Assembly (NCBI GenBank): GCA_049515655.1
Contig: JBEKTW010000030.1
Span: 1 to 34,857, forward strand
Length of the DNA stretch: 34,857 nucleotides
Reading direction: 5' to 3'
Source: JBEKTW01 sp049515655
GTDB taxonomy: Bacteria; Bacteroidota; Ignavibacteria; UBA10030; SZUA-254
Part shown: positions 10,001 through 17,984 of the stretch, one piece after another
Layout: each line of letters begins with the position of its first letter
Position numbering within the stretch: the first letter of the stretch is position 1
Translations under genes and position numbers: made by a program
The notes under the pieces: generated by a model
Databases searched by the model: none
What the model was told of the DNA's origin: nothing
What the model saw: only the letters and a program-made list of their open reading frames with translations

Positions 10001-10350
10001 CTGGTCCCGTTGACGAGGGCGCCAAACCAGGGTCCGCCTCCATATAGGTGTTCGATGCCGGAACCCACAGGGTAATCCAAACCGAAGAGCGTATACCCAT
10101 CCGGTCCGATTCCGCCGCACCCGTCACCAACCGCCTCACAGCCGATGGTCATCGTGTTCGAAATCCACATCCGCATGTTGAAGCCCTGGTGAAAGTACTT
10201 TTTCCATGAGGGGCCGGAACCATCTGTAACCATTAATGGTCTGTATCCTCCTTCACGAGAGAAGCTGAATGTTTCTTTGTTCTTGCTGAGAGATAGTGAA
10301 ACGGAAATGAATAAAAGAGTGAGTAAGACTGCAGCAAATTTCTTGCACAT
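7057..10350 (-). CDS. Large secreted FN3-repeat protein with T9SS sorting domain
   Basis: 1097 residues. A signal peptide (KKFAAVLLTLLFISVSLSLS) is followed by an N-terminal region unlike any family I recognise. That region contains an acidic, calcium-binding-like stretch at about 168-205 (DDDGDGKVDEDD, GLDNDGDWN), resembling thrombospondin type 3 or EF-hand loops. Three fibronectin type III domains follow at about 497-770, each with FAGYNVYR or SYRIYYG-type strands. A domain with a GGGNLLVMGQG turn precedes the C-terminal sorting domain (YPNPFNPSTT, VYDLLGREV, ASGVYFYRL), which carries a short Gly/Ser insertion before its final KKLLLLK. GGAGG lies 7 nt before the ATG, and a promoter is visible at 10424-10452. 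It is the first gene of an operon with the multi-propeller protein, which suggests co-expression at the cell surface. Confidence 0.85.
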   Translation of the reverse strand: MCKKFAAVLLTLLFISVSLSLSKNKETFSFSREGGYRPLMVTDGSGPSWKKYFHQGFNMRMWISNTMTIGCEAVGDGCGGIGPDGYTLFGLDYPVGSGIEHLYGGGPWFGALVNGTRHVDEGYNGDDARTEFQPNLPDTARDRMWMTSTEDTLYDANRPGFYKKPMNRLHYDDDGDGKVDEDDLDGLDNDGDWNPLTDDIGADGVPDTMEVGCKGKFDPVTNPDPAYDDYLPTKHDSCHPDIHGLYPLMNDRSRYTEKNGLPDHGEPHVDEDYGAVSDQDVYCASTDTFSFRLSYAPDHFPMGMKVFFKSYAWRDDAAQAILPLEYYFVNVRKNVLHNVYVGWFADMDVGPYYVGNYAQYNYAAYDSTTRTGYIVNPIDWGSTPSGLTLLGASKPLDSLQLIWQWHGWNDPGTIDSLIYARMSWEGYDPAQRIKPNQSPANLFDTRFYFSLGPFPVMNPGDTVRADFALVSGYTISDMLNYAARAKRIYAASGYLMPNIRLTDRGAGQPVTVSWTSIDHSPFGKVMSYRIYYGTHTGQYTDSLTTDSTTATLSGFVPKQTYFFAVRSIDDKGNFSALSDELSTAPLTPSGVAAVSHQRTIELQWNANTEADFAGYNVYRHSTGDTVVRKLTGALLTKPGYLDSTVWGNQTYYYRVTSVDRDSLESAFSQEISGHLIPPSTPANFVIGPGRTSIHLAWLPNSEGDFAGYNVYRSRMHDSGFVKLNASLRHEVNYTDSTIQKDSSYYYYVEAVDTTDAVSPPTSALLGHTVHMDQAILLCSVSMATGWSYDWLLRGFPYHVAFPPPVFVSSDPNAVYFFGNYSTVLWIQEMSLHFSPADQYPLALKGYLLGGGNLLVMGQGLPSQYPKFWLPFLSDFFGINAFTQVDTTWNFAGAFGFQGFPSVTLDQQKLAASGGRLNYVERLAGNLPSQVIYTYHSSPFDSLFEGKPVGLRAMDSTYKSYYLSFSLYNLDSSSAKSLMMKILSDFNEVTEVRETGTPLPKEYRLYDAYPNPFNPSTTIRFDLPKASDATLIVYDLLGREVTRLTEGRKLAGSYEVTFNAEHLASGVYFYRLTANEASEGGGARSSQFTQCKKLLLLK

Positions 10351-10423
10351 GTGTGGTCCTCCAGATCGATGTCAGTAGTGAGGCATTTCCAGGGCCAAAA
10401 AAATCCTGACGAAAATCTGAAAG

Positions 10424-10452
10424 AATATAACAATGGAACAATTGAAAAGCAA
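10424..10452 (-). promoter_or_regulatory. Sigma70-type promoter of the FN3/propeller operon
   Basis: Minus-strand TTGCTT (10452-10447), a 17-nt spacer and TATATT (10429-10424). Predicted transcription start near 10417, leaving a leader of about 65 nt before the ATG at 10350. Confidence 0.6.
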
Positions 10453-10460
10453 CATAGTCA

Positions 10461-10488
10461 GAAACCTCAAACCTCAAACCTCGAACCA
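10461..10488. repeat. Degenerate heptanucleotide tract between divergent genes
   Basis: Four consecutive 7-mers: GAAACCT, CAAACCT, CAAACCT, CGAACCA. They lie between the minus-strand FN3 operon promoter and secA. Confidence 0.7.
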
Positions 10489-10529
10489 ATCTTGCTTCAG
10501 TACCAAAAAATGCGTAGATTTTAGCTCAA

Positions 10530-10535
10530 TATAAT
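10530..10535 (+). promoter_or_regulatory. Possible -10 element of secA
   Basis: A perfect TATAAT stands 24 nt before the secA ATG. No matching -35 box is seen at normal spacing. The transcript would have a leader of only about 18 nt, and secA has no clear Shine-Dalgarno sequence. Confidence 0.35.
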
Positions 10536-10559
10536 AGATATTTCGTCAGAGCCCTGAAA

Positions 10560-13500
10560 ATGCTAAAATTTCTATCCACGCTTTTCCCGAGTAAATCTCA
10601 AAAGGACGTTCGACGTATTTTGCCGATCGTTGATGAAATCAACGGATATTTTGAGGAATATCGGGAGTTGTCCGACGAAGACCTGAAGGCGAAGACGGCA
10701 GAGTTTCGCGGACGGATCAAAGAGCGGACAAAAGAGATTGAAGATGAGAATACGGCCCTGAAGGAAAAACTCAAGACTGATGAAAACCTGTCGTTCGAGG
10801 AGCGGGAGGATATTTATGCCCGGATCGAGGAAACCCAAAAACGGCTGGATGAAACGACGAAAGAAGTCCTCGATGAATTGCTCCCGGAAGCCTTCGCGGC
10901 CGTGAAGGAGGCATGCCGGCGATTAGTCGGACAATCCTGGGAGGTCACGGGGCACAAGCTCGTGTGGGAAATGGTCCCGTTTGATGTACAGCTCATCGGC
11001 GCGGTTGTGCTGCACGAGGGCAAAATTGCCGAGATGGCGACCGGCGAAGGGAAAACCCTCGTGGCGACAATGCCCATGTACCTCAACGCCCTCCCCGGAA
11101 GAGGCGTTCATCTTGTCACCGTCAACGATTATCTCGCCCTGCGTGACAGTCAATGGATGGGAAAAGTGTTTGAAGTTCTCGGACTCACCGTCGGATGCAT
11201 CCAGGCGCAAATGGAGTCCGCCCAGCGGCGGAAGGAATATGGCTGCGACATCACGTACGGGACGAACAACGAATTCGGATTCGATTATCTGCGCGATAAT
11301 ATGGTCGTCCAGCCCGAAGACCTCGTCCACCGCCAGTACTACTATGCTATCGTCGACGAGGTAGATTCCGTCCTTATCGATGAAGCCCGAACGCCCCTCA
11401 TCATCAGCGGTCCGGTGCAGAGCGAAGACCACAAATTCGCGGAGATGAAACCATTTGTCGAGCGACTGGTGAATGCGCAGCGCAACTTCATCACGAAAAT
11501 TGTCGCCGAGGCCGAGAAGTATCTGCAAGAGGGGAAGGAGGAAGAAGCCGGTGTGCAGATTTTCCGGGCGTACCGGGGCCTTCCGAAACATAAGCGATTG
11601 ACGAAGCTCCTCTCCGAGCCGGCCAACAAAAAACTCATGCAGTCCACAGAAAGTGAATACCTGCGTGAGCAATCTCGACGGATGCACGAGATCGACGACG
11701 AACTGTATTACGCGATTGATGAAAAGGATCATTCTATCAATCTGAGTGATAAAGGCCGGGACCTGCTCGCCGGCTCGGGACGTGACAAGGATTTCTTCAT
11801 ATTGCCGGATGTCGGAACGGGAATCGCCAATCTCGAGAATGATAAATCTCTCACCGAGCAGCAGCGTCAACAGAAGAAGGATGAGCTGAATCTTCTCTAC
11901 GCCGAGCGCAGCGACGGTATCCACACCGTCACACAACTCCTCAGGGCATACTCGTTGTACGAGAAGGATGATGAATACGTCGTCACCGAAGACGGGAAGG
12001 TGATGATCGTCGACGAGTTTACCGGCCGCCTCCTGCACGGGCGCCGCTACTCTGAGGGATTGCATCAGGCAATCGAAGCGAAGGAGGGAGTGAAAGTCGA
12101 GCGGGACACGCAGACGCTGGCGACCATTACGCTTCAAAATTACTTTCGACTCTATAAGAAACTCGCCGGTATGACCGGCACCGCCGAGACCGAAGCGTCG
12201 GAATTCTTCGAGATCTACAAGCTCGACGTGGTGGTCGTTCCGACCAACATGCCGATGGTTCGTGACGATTCCGATGACGTTATCTACAAGACGAAGCGCG
12301 AAAAATATAATGCCGTCATTGAAGAGATCCAGGCAATGCGGAAAGTTAACCGGCCTGTGCTCGTGGGAACGACCAGCGTCGAGGTCTCTGAGACGCTCAG
12401 CCGGATGCTCAAACGCATCGGAGTCCCCCACAACGTGTTGAACGCCAAGCATCATCAACGCGAAGCAGAGATTATCGCGTATGCCGGATTGCCGGGCGCC
12501 ATTACGATCGCGACAAACATGGCGGGCCGCGGAACGGACATCAAGCTCGGTCCGGGCGTGGCAGATGCCGGAGGATTGCACATCGTTGGTACGGAGCGGC
12601 ATGAAGCCCGCCGCATCGACCGCCAGCTTCGCGGACGTGCCGGCCGCCAGGGAGATCCGGGATCTTCCCTGTTCTATCTCTCCCTCGAAGACGACCTGAT
12701 GAGGCTCTTCGGCAGCGACAGGATTGCAAGTATCATGGAACGATTGGGATTGAAAGAAGGCGACGTCATCCAGCATCCGATGATCACCCGCTCCGTCCAG
12801 CGGGCCCAGAAAAAGGTCGAGGAGAACAATTTCGCCATCCGCAAGCGATTGCTCGAGTACGACAACGTGATGAATCAACAGCGCGAAGTTGTCTACTCCC
12901 GCCGCCGTCATGCGTTGCTCGGTGACCAATTGCGCGAGGATATTTTTGAGATGCTGAGAGACCTCGTTGACAAGATAGTCGACAAGTATTATGAGCTAGG
13001 AGAGATCGAACCGCTGAAGGAGGCCTTGCGGACGAACCTGCTCGTCGATTTCGCAATTACCCCCGACCGGTGGCAAACCATGGGGAAGGATGGCGTGAGG
13101 GAAGAAGTACTCAAAGCCGCCCTCGGTTTCTACAAGCGCAAGGAGGAGCGTATCGGCTCCGAGAACCTCGCAATGCTTGAGAAAATGGTCGCCCTCCAGG
13201 TCATCGATGAAAAATGGAAAGACCACCTCCGCGAAATGGACGATCTGAAAGAGGGAATCCACCTTCGCGCGTACGGGCAGAAAGATCCTTTGATAGAGTA
13301 TAAGACCGAGTCTTTCAACATGTTTGTGGAACTGCTGGACCTGGTCAGCACGGAGACCCTCAATCTGGTCTTCAAATTGTTCCCCACGCCGGCACAAGAA
13401 ATGCCCGCACGCCGGGCACCGCGTGTGCCGCGACCCCAGGACATGAGACTGTCGCACGAATCCGCTCTCGGCATGGGATTTCAGGGAAACCATGAGCCGA

Positions 13501-13649
13501 TCCCGAGCGAGGAGGTTGCGGGGGAACGGGGAAAATCCCAGCCGGGAAAAGCAAAACCGCAACCCGTCCGTGTCGGTGAAAAAACTGGCAGGAATGATCC
13601 ATGTCCGTGCGGGAGCGGAAAGAAATATAAGCATTGCCACGGAAAGTGA
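10560..13649 (+). CDS. secA: Preprotein translocase ATPase SecA
   Basis: 1029 residues. SecA is the cytoplasmic motor ATPase that drives unfolded preproteins through SecYEG. Visible landmarks: Walker A GEGKT at about residue 160; the DEAD-type VDEVDSVLIDEARTP at about 264; helicase motif MAGRGTDIKLG at about 655; the QLRGRAGRQGDPG motif after it; a helical scaffold region (QVIDEKWKDHLREMD) near 880-895; and a C-terminal zinc-binding tail CPCGSGKKYKHC at about 1015. The protein is longer than the roughly 900 residues of E. coli SecA because of an insertion of about 100 residues after residue 285 (KFAEMKPFVERLVNAQ onward), as I recall from Bacteroidota SecA. It is divergent from the T9SS cargo operon, whose products need Sec export first. 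Adjacency alone does not prove a functional link. Confidence 0.97.
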   Translation: MLKFLSTLFPSKSQKDVRRILPIVDEINGYFEEYRELSDEDLKAKTAEFRGRIKERTKEIEDENTALKEKLKTDENLSFEEREDIYARIEETQKRLDETTKEVLDELLPEAFAAVKEACRRLVGQSWEVTGHKLVWEMVPFDVQLIGAVVLHEGKIAEMATGEGKTLVATMPMYLNALPGRGVHLVTVNDYLALRDSQWMGKVFEVLGLTVGCIQAQMESAQRRKEYGCDITYGTNNEFGFDYLRDNMVVQPEDLVHRQYYYAIVDEVDSVLIDEARTPLIISGPVQSEDHKFAEMKPFVERLVNAQRNFITKIVAEAEKYLQEGKEEEAGVQIFRAYRGLPKHKRLTKLLSEPANKKLMQSTESEYLREQSRRMHEIDDELYYAIDEKDHSINLSDKGRDLLAGSGRDKDFFILPDVGTGIANLENDKSLTEQQRQQKKDELNLLYAERSDGIHTVTQLLRAYSLYEKDDEYVVTEDGKVMIVDEFTGRLLHGRRYSEGLHQAIEAKEGVKVERDTQTLATITLQNYFRLYKKLAGMTGTAETEASEFFEIYKLDVVVVPTNMPMVRDDSDDVIYKTKREKYNAVIEEIQAMRKVNRPVLVGTTSVEVSETLSRMLKRIGVPHNVLNAKHHQREAEIIAYAGLPGAITIATNMAGRGTDIKLGPGVADAGGLHIVGTERHEARRIDRQLRGRAGRQGDPGSSLFYLSLEDDLMRLFGSDRIASIMERLGLKEGDVIQHPMITRSVQRAQKKVEENNFAIRKRLLEYDNVMNQQREVVYSRRRHALLGDQLREDIFEMLRDLVDKIVDKYYELGEIEPLKEALRTNLLVDFAITPDRWQTMGKDGVREEVLKAALGFYKRKEERIGSENLAMLEKMVALQVIDEKWKDHLREMDDLKEGIHLRAYGQKDPLIEYKTESFNMFVELLDLVSTETLNLVFKLFPTPAQEMPARRAPRVPRPQDMRLSHESALGMGFQGNHEPIPSEEVAGERGKSQPGKAKPQPVRVGEKTGRNDPCPCGSGKKYKHCHGK

Positions 13650-13787
13650 GGACGATCCCTGGGAAAGAAGTCGGACAAAGATCTTCTGCACAAGTTCCAG
13701 ACTGCAAAATCTTTCAAGAATGACAGGCCTGACCGCTTCTCCGCGGACGCCGCGTTCTTCCCTTCCACCTCTGAAAGGAGCCATAGC

Positions 13788-15446
13788 GTGAATTCCATCA
13801 TGATAAGAGTTGTCGTTGTTTGTTTGGTGTGGGGTGCGATGGCCGTTGCGCAAAACCAAACCCAGCCCGACACCATCACCCGCCAAAACGTCGTTAGCGC
13901 AGAACGCATCATCGGTCTGAAATTCTCCGATGCGAAGCGCGATTCGATGCTCGACGGGCTGAAGGACCAGCTCACGAATTACGAGAACATCCGGAAGGTG
14001 CGGCTTCCCAACGACGTTCCTCCTGCGATTCTCTTTAACCCGATTCCCGTTGGGAAGATTTTCGATACCGAGAGGAAGCCGTTCAAACTCGGCGCGGCGG
14101 AAGCTGTCACGATGCCCTCACATTATCAGGATATCGCGTTCTACTCGATAGGCCAGCTCGGCCAGCTCATCAAATCGCGAAGGATCACCTCCCAGCAGCT
14201 AACGGAATTGTATATCGCGCGGCTCAAAAAATTTGGCCCGAGACTTCATTGCGTTGTCACACTGATGGAATCCACGGCAATTTCGCAGGCCATGCGCGCC
14301 GACCGGGAACTCGCGTCGGGGAAGTATCGGGGGCCGCTCCAAGGAATTCCGTACGGGGCGAAGGATTTACTCGCCGCGCGCGGGGCCCCGACGACATGGG
14401 GCTCGGTGCCGTACAAAAATCAGGTGATCGACGAAAACGCGACGGTTATTAGTCGCCTTGAAGATGCCGGCGCGGTCCTGGTCGCGAAGCTTTCCATGGG
14501 CGAGCTTGCGATGGGGGATGTGTGGTTCGGCGGAATGACCCGCAGCCCGTGGGACACGTCGAAAGGCTCAAGCGGGTCTTCGGCGGGCTCTGCAGCCGCG
14601 ACAGCCGCCGGCCTGGTCGCGTTCTCCATCGGCACGGAAACCTGGGGCTCGATCGTCTCTCCGTCGTCGGTGTGCGCGGCGACCGCCTTGCGCCCAACCT
14701 ACGGCCGTGTGAGCCGTACGGGAGCGATGGCACTGAGCTGGTCGATGGACAAGATCGGGCCCATCTGTCGCTCGGCGGAAGATTGCGCGATCGTCTTCAA
14801 TGCAATCTATGGACCGGATGGAAAAGACCAGACGTTGTATGACCTTCCTTTCAACTACGACCCCGCCATCGACCTCACAAAGTTGAAAGTCGGCTACCTG
14901 AAGAATGATTTTGACAGCGTCAAGGAAAATAAATCGAGCAACGCGGCGACTTTTGAAGTGTTTCGCTCGATCGGAATGAAGCTTGTCCCCATCAAACTAC
15001 CGAAATATCCGGTGAACGACCTGGCGATAATCCTGAACGCAGAGGCCGGGGCACAGTTTGACGAGCTGACCCGGGGCGGGAAAGATGACCTGCTCGTTCG
15101 ACAGGTCAAAGATGCCTGGCCCAACGCTTTTCGACTCTCACGATTCATACCGGCCGTGGAATACATCCAGGCAAACCGTGTTCGTTATCTTCTGGTTCAG
15201 GATATGGAAAAACTCATGAATGAAGTCGACGTGTACCTGGCCCCACCCGAACAGGGGAATAATCTTCTCCTGACGAATCTCACCGGGCACCCCTGTGTCG
15301 TGCTTCCCAACGGGTTTTCGAAAGCGGGCATCCCCTCAAGTATCACGTTGATCGGCAAACTGTTCGATGAGGCCACACTCCTTGCCGTCGCGAAGGCCTT
15401 TCAAGATGCGACCGAATTTCATCTTAGGCATCCGAGGCTCGATTAG
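13788..15446 (+). CDS. Exported amidase-signature family hydrolase
   Basis: 552 residues from a GTG start. I chose the GTG because GAAAGGAG lies 7 nt upstream; the in-frame ATG at 13800 is too far from it. A signal peptide (MIRVVVVCLVWGAMAVAQ) suggests export to the periplasm or envelope. A roughly 100-residue N-terminal extension precedes the amidase-signature core. The Ser-cisSer-Lys triad is complete: K192 in GIPYGAKD, S264 in KGSSGSSAGSA and S288 in GTETWGSIVSPS. The 24-residue spacing between the two serines is typical of the family. The nucleophile motif reads TWGSIV where most family members have a TGGSIR-like sequence. The family hydrolyses amide bonds, but the substrate cannot be read from the sequence. 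It is not GatA: it has a signal peptide and no GatB/GatC neighbours. Confidence 0.85.
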   Translation: MNSIMIRVVVVCLVWGAMAVAQNQTQPDTITRQNVVSAERIIGLKFSDAKRDSMLDGLKDQLTNYENIRKVRLPNDVPPAILFNPIPVGKIFDTERKPFKLGAAEAVTMPSHYQDIAFYSIGQLGQLIKSRRITSQQLTELYIARLKKFGPRLHCVVTLMESTAISQAMRADRELASGKYRGPLQGIPYGAKDLLAARGAPTTWGSVPYKNQVIDENATVISRLEDAGAVLVAKLSMGELAMGDVWFGGMTRSPWDTSKGSSGSSAGSAAATAAGLVAFSIGTETWGSIVSPSSVCAATALRPTYGRVSRTGAMALSWSMDKIGPICRSAEDCAIVFNAIYGPDGKDQTLYDLPFNYDPAIDLTKLKVGYLKNDFDSVKENKSSNAATFEVFRSIGMKLVPIKLPKYPVNDLAIILNAEAGAQFDELTRGGKDDLLVRQVKDAWPNAFRLSRFIPAVEYIQANRVRYLLVQDMEKLMNEVDVYLAPPEQGNNLLLTNLTGHPCVVLPNGFSKAGIPSSITLIGKLFDEATLLAVAKAFQDATEFHLRHPRLD

Positions 15447-15461
15447 GATTGCCGTCCGTCG

Positions 15462-16409
15462 ATGGAAACTAATCAAGAGGAAAAAAGTTTGGAGGGCTTT
15501 CGCGCAGGATACGTAGCGATTGTCGGCGATCCCAATGTCGGAAAATCAACGCTCATGAACGCGCTGATCGGTCAGAAGATCTCTATCGTTACGAACAAAC
15601 CCCAAACCACCCGGCATAAAATTCTTGGTATTCTTTCGAAGGATCGGTATCAGGTCATTTTCCTGGACACGCCAGGATTGCTGAAGCCCAAGTACCTCTT
15701 GCACGAGGCCATGATGAAATTCGCGCATTCCGCCATGAATGATGCCGACATCATCCTCTTTATGATAGAGGCAAACGACCCGAAAACGGGTCCCGAAATT
15801 GAACATGACGCCGCGTTCCAGGTACTCAAGGGACTGAGGAAGCGTGTGTATCTCGTCATCAACAAGACCGACCTGATCGCGAAGCAGGATGTTTTGCCGA
15901 TCATAGCATTTTACTCCGAGAAGTACCAATTCAAGGAGACCTTTCCAATTTCCGCCCTGAACCTTAATGGAACCGTGGAATTATTGGCTGCCATCGTCAA
16001 TGATTTGCCGGAGCATCCTGCCTTCTATCCCGAAGATATTGTGAGTGAACAGCATGAGCGGTTTTTTGTGGCCGAGATTATCCGGGAAAAGATTTTCGAA
16101 AAATTCCGGGATGAGGTTCCGTACTCGACGACCGTCGACGTCATTGAATTCAAGGAGCGGGAGGGAAGGAAGGACGTGATCAGCGCGGAGATCTACGTCG
16201 AGCGGCAATCACAAAAAGGAATCTTGATCGGAAGGCAAGGCGCTGCGCTGAAGCAGATCGGCGAGCGTGCCCGCAAGGACATCGAGGTGTTCTTGGGGCG
16301 TCCGGTCTTTCTCGAGCTGCATGTGAAGGTTCGTGAAAAATGGAGGGACACGAAGGCCTGGCTTCAGCGTCTCGGCTACGAGGGGGAAGGAGATTCGACC
16401 GGGTCATGA
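15462..16409 (+). CDS. era: GTPase Era, 16S rRNA maturation / 30S assembly
   Basis: 315 residues. The G1 motif GDPNVGKS (residues 22-29), switch region NKPQTTRH, G3 DTPG and G4 NKTD are all present. They are followed by a C-terminal KH domain (VERQSQKGILIGRQGAALKQIG, about residues 250-270) that binds the 3' end of 16S rRNA in characterised homologs. The length matches the family (about 300), with a slightly longer N-terminus. The start lacks a strong Shine-Dalgarno sequence and lies 15 nt after the amidase stop. The stop overlaps the next gene's ATG as ATGA. Confidence 0.96.
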   Translation: METNQEEKSLEGFRAGYVAIVGDPNVGKSTLMNALIGQKISIVTNKPQTTRHKILGILSKDRYQVIFLDTPGLLKPKYLLHEAMMKFAHSAMNDADIILFMIEANDPKTGPEIEHDAAFQVLKGLRKRVYLVINKTDLIAKQDVLPIIAFYSEKYQFKETFPISALNLNGTVELLAAIVNDLPEHPAFYPEDIVSEQHERFFVAEIIREKIFEKFRDEVPYSTTVDVIEFKEREGRKDVISAEIYVERQSQKGILIGRQGAALKQIGERARKDIEVFLGRPVFLELHVKVREKWRDTKAWLQRLGYEGEGDSTGS

Positions 16410-17341
16410 ACTCGGAACGCCTGCGCATGGTCGCGGGTTTCGCCGTCATTGCGATTCTGTGGGGATCGACATGGCTTGCAATCAAAATCGGCCTGCAAAG
16501 CGTTCCCCCGTTTTTCGGTGTCGCCATTCGTTTCACCGTTGCGGTCGCAGCGCTGTTCATTCTCGTTCGACTGCGACGGGAGCGATTTTTGTTTGACCGC
16601 ACTTCCCTGATGCTGTACGCGAATCTAGGTGTACTTTCGTTCAGTTTCCCGTATGCGCTGGTCTACTGGGGAGAACAATACGTCGCCTCGGGTCTCGCAT
16701 CCATTTTGTTCGCAGTTTATCCGTTTGTTGTCGCCATTGGCTCTCATTTCCTGCTGCCGGGGGAGCGGTTGAATCTCAACAAGCTGGGCGGCATCGTTCT
16801 GGGATTCGCGGGCCTGGTGATGATCTTCTGGTCGGACATTCATCTCGGGACGTCGAGCGCGCTGGGCATGGGCGCGATCCTGCTGAGCACCGGCATGCAG
16901 GCCGGGTCGTTGATTTTTGTGAAACGAAAACACAAAGATATCAGTCCGCCGGTGATGACGCTGGGCGGCATGGTCGTCGGCGTTTGTATTATGTACGTTG
17001 TCGCGTTCTCATTCGAGCAGACTTCCGATATTCATTTCGATGCACGGGGCCTCGGGACGATTCTTTATCTCGGGACCTTCGGTACGGTCGTCACATTTGT
17101 CATTTACTACTGGTTGTTAAAGAAAGTCGAAGCGGTGTACCTGTCGCTTGTTTCCCTCGTTTCGCCGGTGTTGGCAGTGACGCTGGGAGCATTGCTGCTG
17201 GACGAAGTTCTTTCTCCGCGAACCTTCGCCGGAGCCGGAATGGTGTTCGTCGGTCTTCTGGTGGCAAACAGGAAAGACCTTCTTGCCGTCATGCAAAAAC
17301 AGAGAGAACGAATGATTTCTCAAAAAGAAATGGAGCGCTGA
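16406..17341 (+). CDS. EamA/DMT-family inner-membrane transporter
   Basis: 311 residues with about ten hydrophobic helices in two EamA halves. The first begins VAGFAVIAILWGSTWLAIKIGL and the second LGMGAILLSTGMQAGSLIFV. The pattern WGSTW near the N-terminus and the EPxxA-like end (LVSPVLAVTLGALLLDEVLSP) are typical of drug/metabolite transporters. The frame opens earlier at 16340, but the ATG at 16406 gives the usual DMT N-terminus, overlaps the era stop (ATGA) and has AAGGAG upstream, although 13 nt away. Substrate unknown. Confidence 0.88.
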   Translation: MNSERLRMVAGFAVIAILWGSTWLAIKIGLQSVPPFFGVAIRFTVAVAALFILVRLRRERFLFDRTSLMLYANLGVLSFSFPYALVYWGEQYVASGLASILFAVYPFVVAIGSHFLLPGERLNLNKLGGIVLGFAGLVMIFWSDIHLGTSSALGMGAILLSTGMQAGSLIFVKRKHKDISPPVMTLGGMVVGVCIMYVVAFSFEQTSDIHFDARGLGTILYLGTFGTVVTFVIYYWLLKKVEAVYLSLVSLVSPVLAVTLGALLLDEVLSPRTFAGAGMVFVGLLVANRKDLLAVMQKQRERMISQKEMER

Positions 17342-17347
17342 ACCGTC

Positions 17348-17758
17348 ATGTTCAATAAACTCTCGCACATCGGTATTGCCGTCGGGAATCTGGAGGCGGC
17401 TTCGGAGATATTTTCCCGGCTCTTGAACGTGAAGGTTTCCGGGAGCGAGACCGTCGCCGACCAGAAGGTACGGCTTGCATTCTTCCATGCCGGCAATACA
17501 TCGCTCGAGCTGCTTGAACCGACATCGCCGGATTCTCCGATCGCGAAGTTCATTGGGAAAAGAGGAGAAGGTATTCATCATCTTTCATTCGAAGTGGACG
17601 ACATTCGGGCTGAGCTCGCGCGCTTGAAAGTCGAAGGATATCAGCTTATCGATGAGCAGCCGCGGCGGGGCGCGGGCGGACTTTGGATTGCCTTCCTCCA
17701 TCCCAAGTCGACGAACGGCGTGTTGATTGAGATCAGTCAGAAGATTGTGAATTCTTAG
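17348..17758 (+). CDS. mce: Methylmalonyl-CoA epimerase (VOC fold)
   Basis: 136 residues, the normal family length. The enzyme interconverts (R)- and (S)-methylmalonyl-CoA in propionate and odd-chain metabolism. The two VOC beta-alpha-beta modules are visible, with metal-ligand candidates H7 in KLSHIGIAV, H in EGIHHLSFEV and E in NGVLIEIS. Motif LELLEP is typical. It begins 6 nt after the transporter stop, in the same operon. No methylmalonyl-CoA mutase is in the window. Confidence 0.9.
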   Translation: MFNKLSHIGIAVGNLEAASEIFSRLLNVKVSGSETVADQKVRLAFFHAGNTSLELLEPTSPDSPIAKFIGKRGEGIHHLSFEVDDIRAELARLKVEGYQLIDEQPRRGAGGLWIAFLHPKSTNGVLIEISQKIVNS

Positions 17759-17800
17759 CAGGGTTTCCTCACACAGCTGCTTGCTTTTGCGGTGCCACCA

Positions 17801-17827
17801 ACGTTCCCAAATGGAATTTGGGAACGT
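17801..17827. repeat. Perfect 12-bp inverted repeat
   Basis: ACGTTCCCAAAT, a 3-nt spacer and ATTTGGGAACGT. There is no T-run, so it is not an obvious terminator. It looks like a dispersed palindromic repeat downstream of mce. Confidence 0.75.
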
Positions 17828-17838
17828 ACCATGACCGT

Positions 17839-17928
17839 AACCTTCGCAAGGTTCGCGTAGATAAAGGTAACCTTCAGCACTGAACTTACGCCGCAGAAGG
17901 TTACCTTTTGCCTGACCTTGCGAAGGTT
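17839..17928. repeat. Nested inverted-repeat element (90 bp)
   Basis: Outer arms AACCTTCGCAAGGT (17839-17852) and ACCTTGCGAAGGTT (17915-17928) are exact reverse complements. Inner arms AAAGGTAACCTTC (17863-17875) and GAAGGTTACCTTT (17896-17908) are also exact. The outer arm is itself nearly palindromic. A REP/MITE-like mobile palindrome upstream of uvrC is the likely explanation. Confidence 0.75.
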
Positions 17929-17956
17929 TGCTGTGTAGTTGGCAAATTTTGATATT
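17928..17956 (+). promoter_or_regulatory. Possible uvrC promoter
   Basis: TTGCTG (17928-17933), 17 nt and GATATT (17951-17956). The match is moderate. The -35 box begins at the last base of the nested inverted repeat. Confidence 0.35.
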
Positions 17957-17984
17957 CTGCCGTCCCTTCTTACCTTGAAATGTC

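Noticed and set aside
10923..12929. A 668-residue minus-strand ORF opposite secA
   Set aside because: It is the antisense shadow of secA, with no recognisable domain; secA has all family motifs.
16340..16405. Upstream start for the EamA transporter
   Set aside because: The extra residues lie wholly within era in another frame and are not membrane-like; the ATGA-overlapping ATG at 16406 fits the family.
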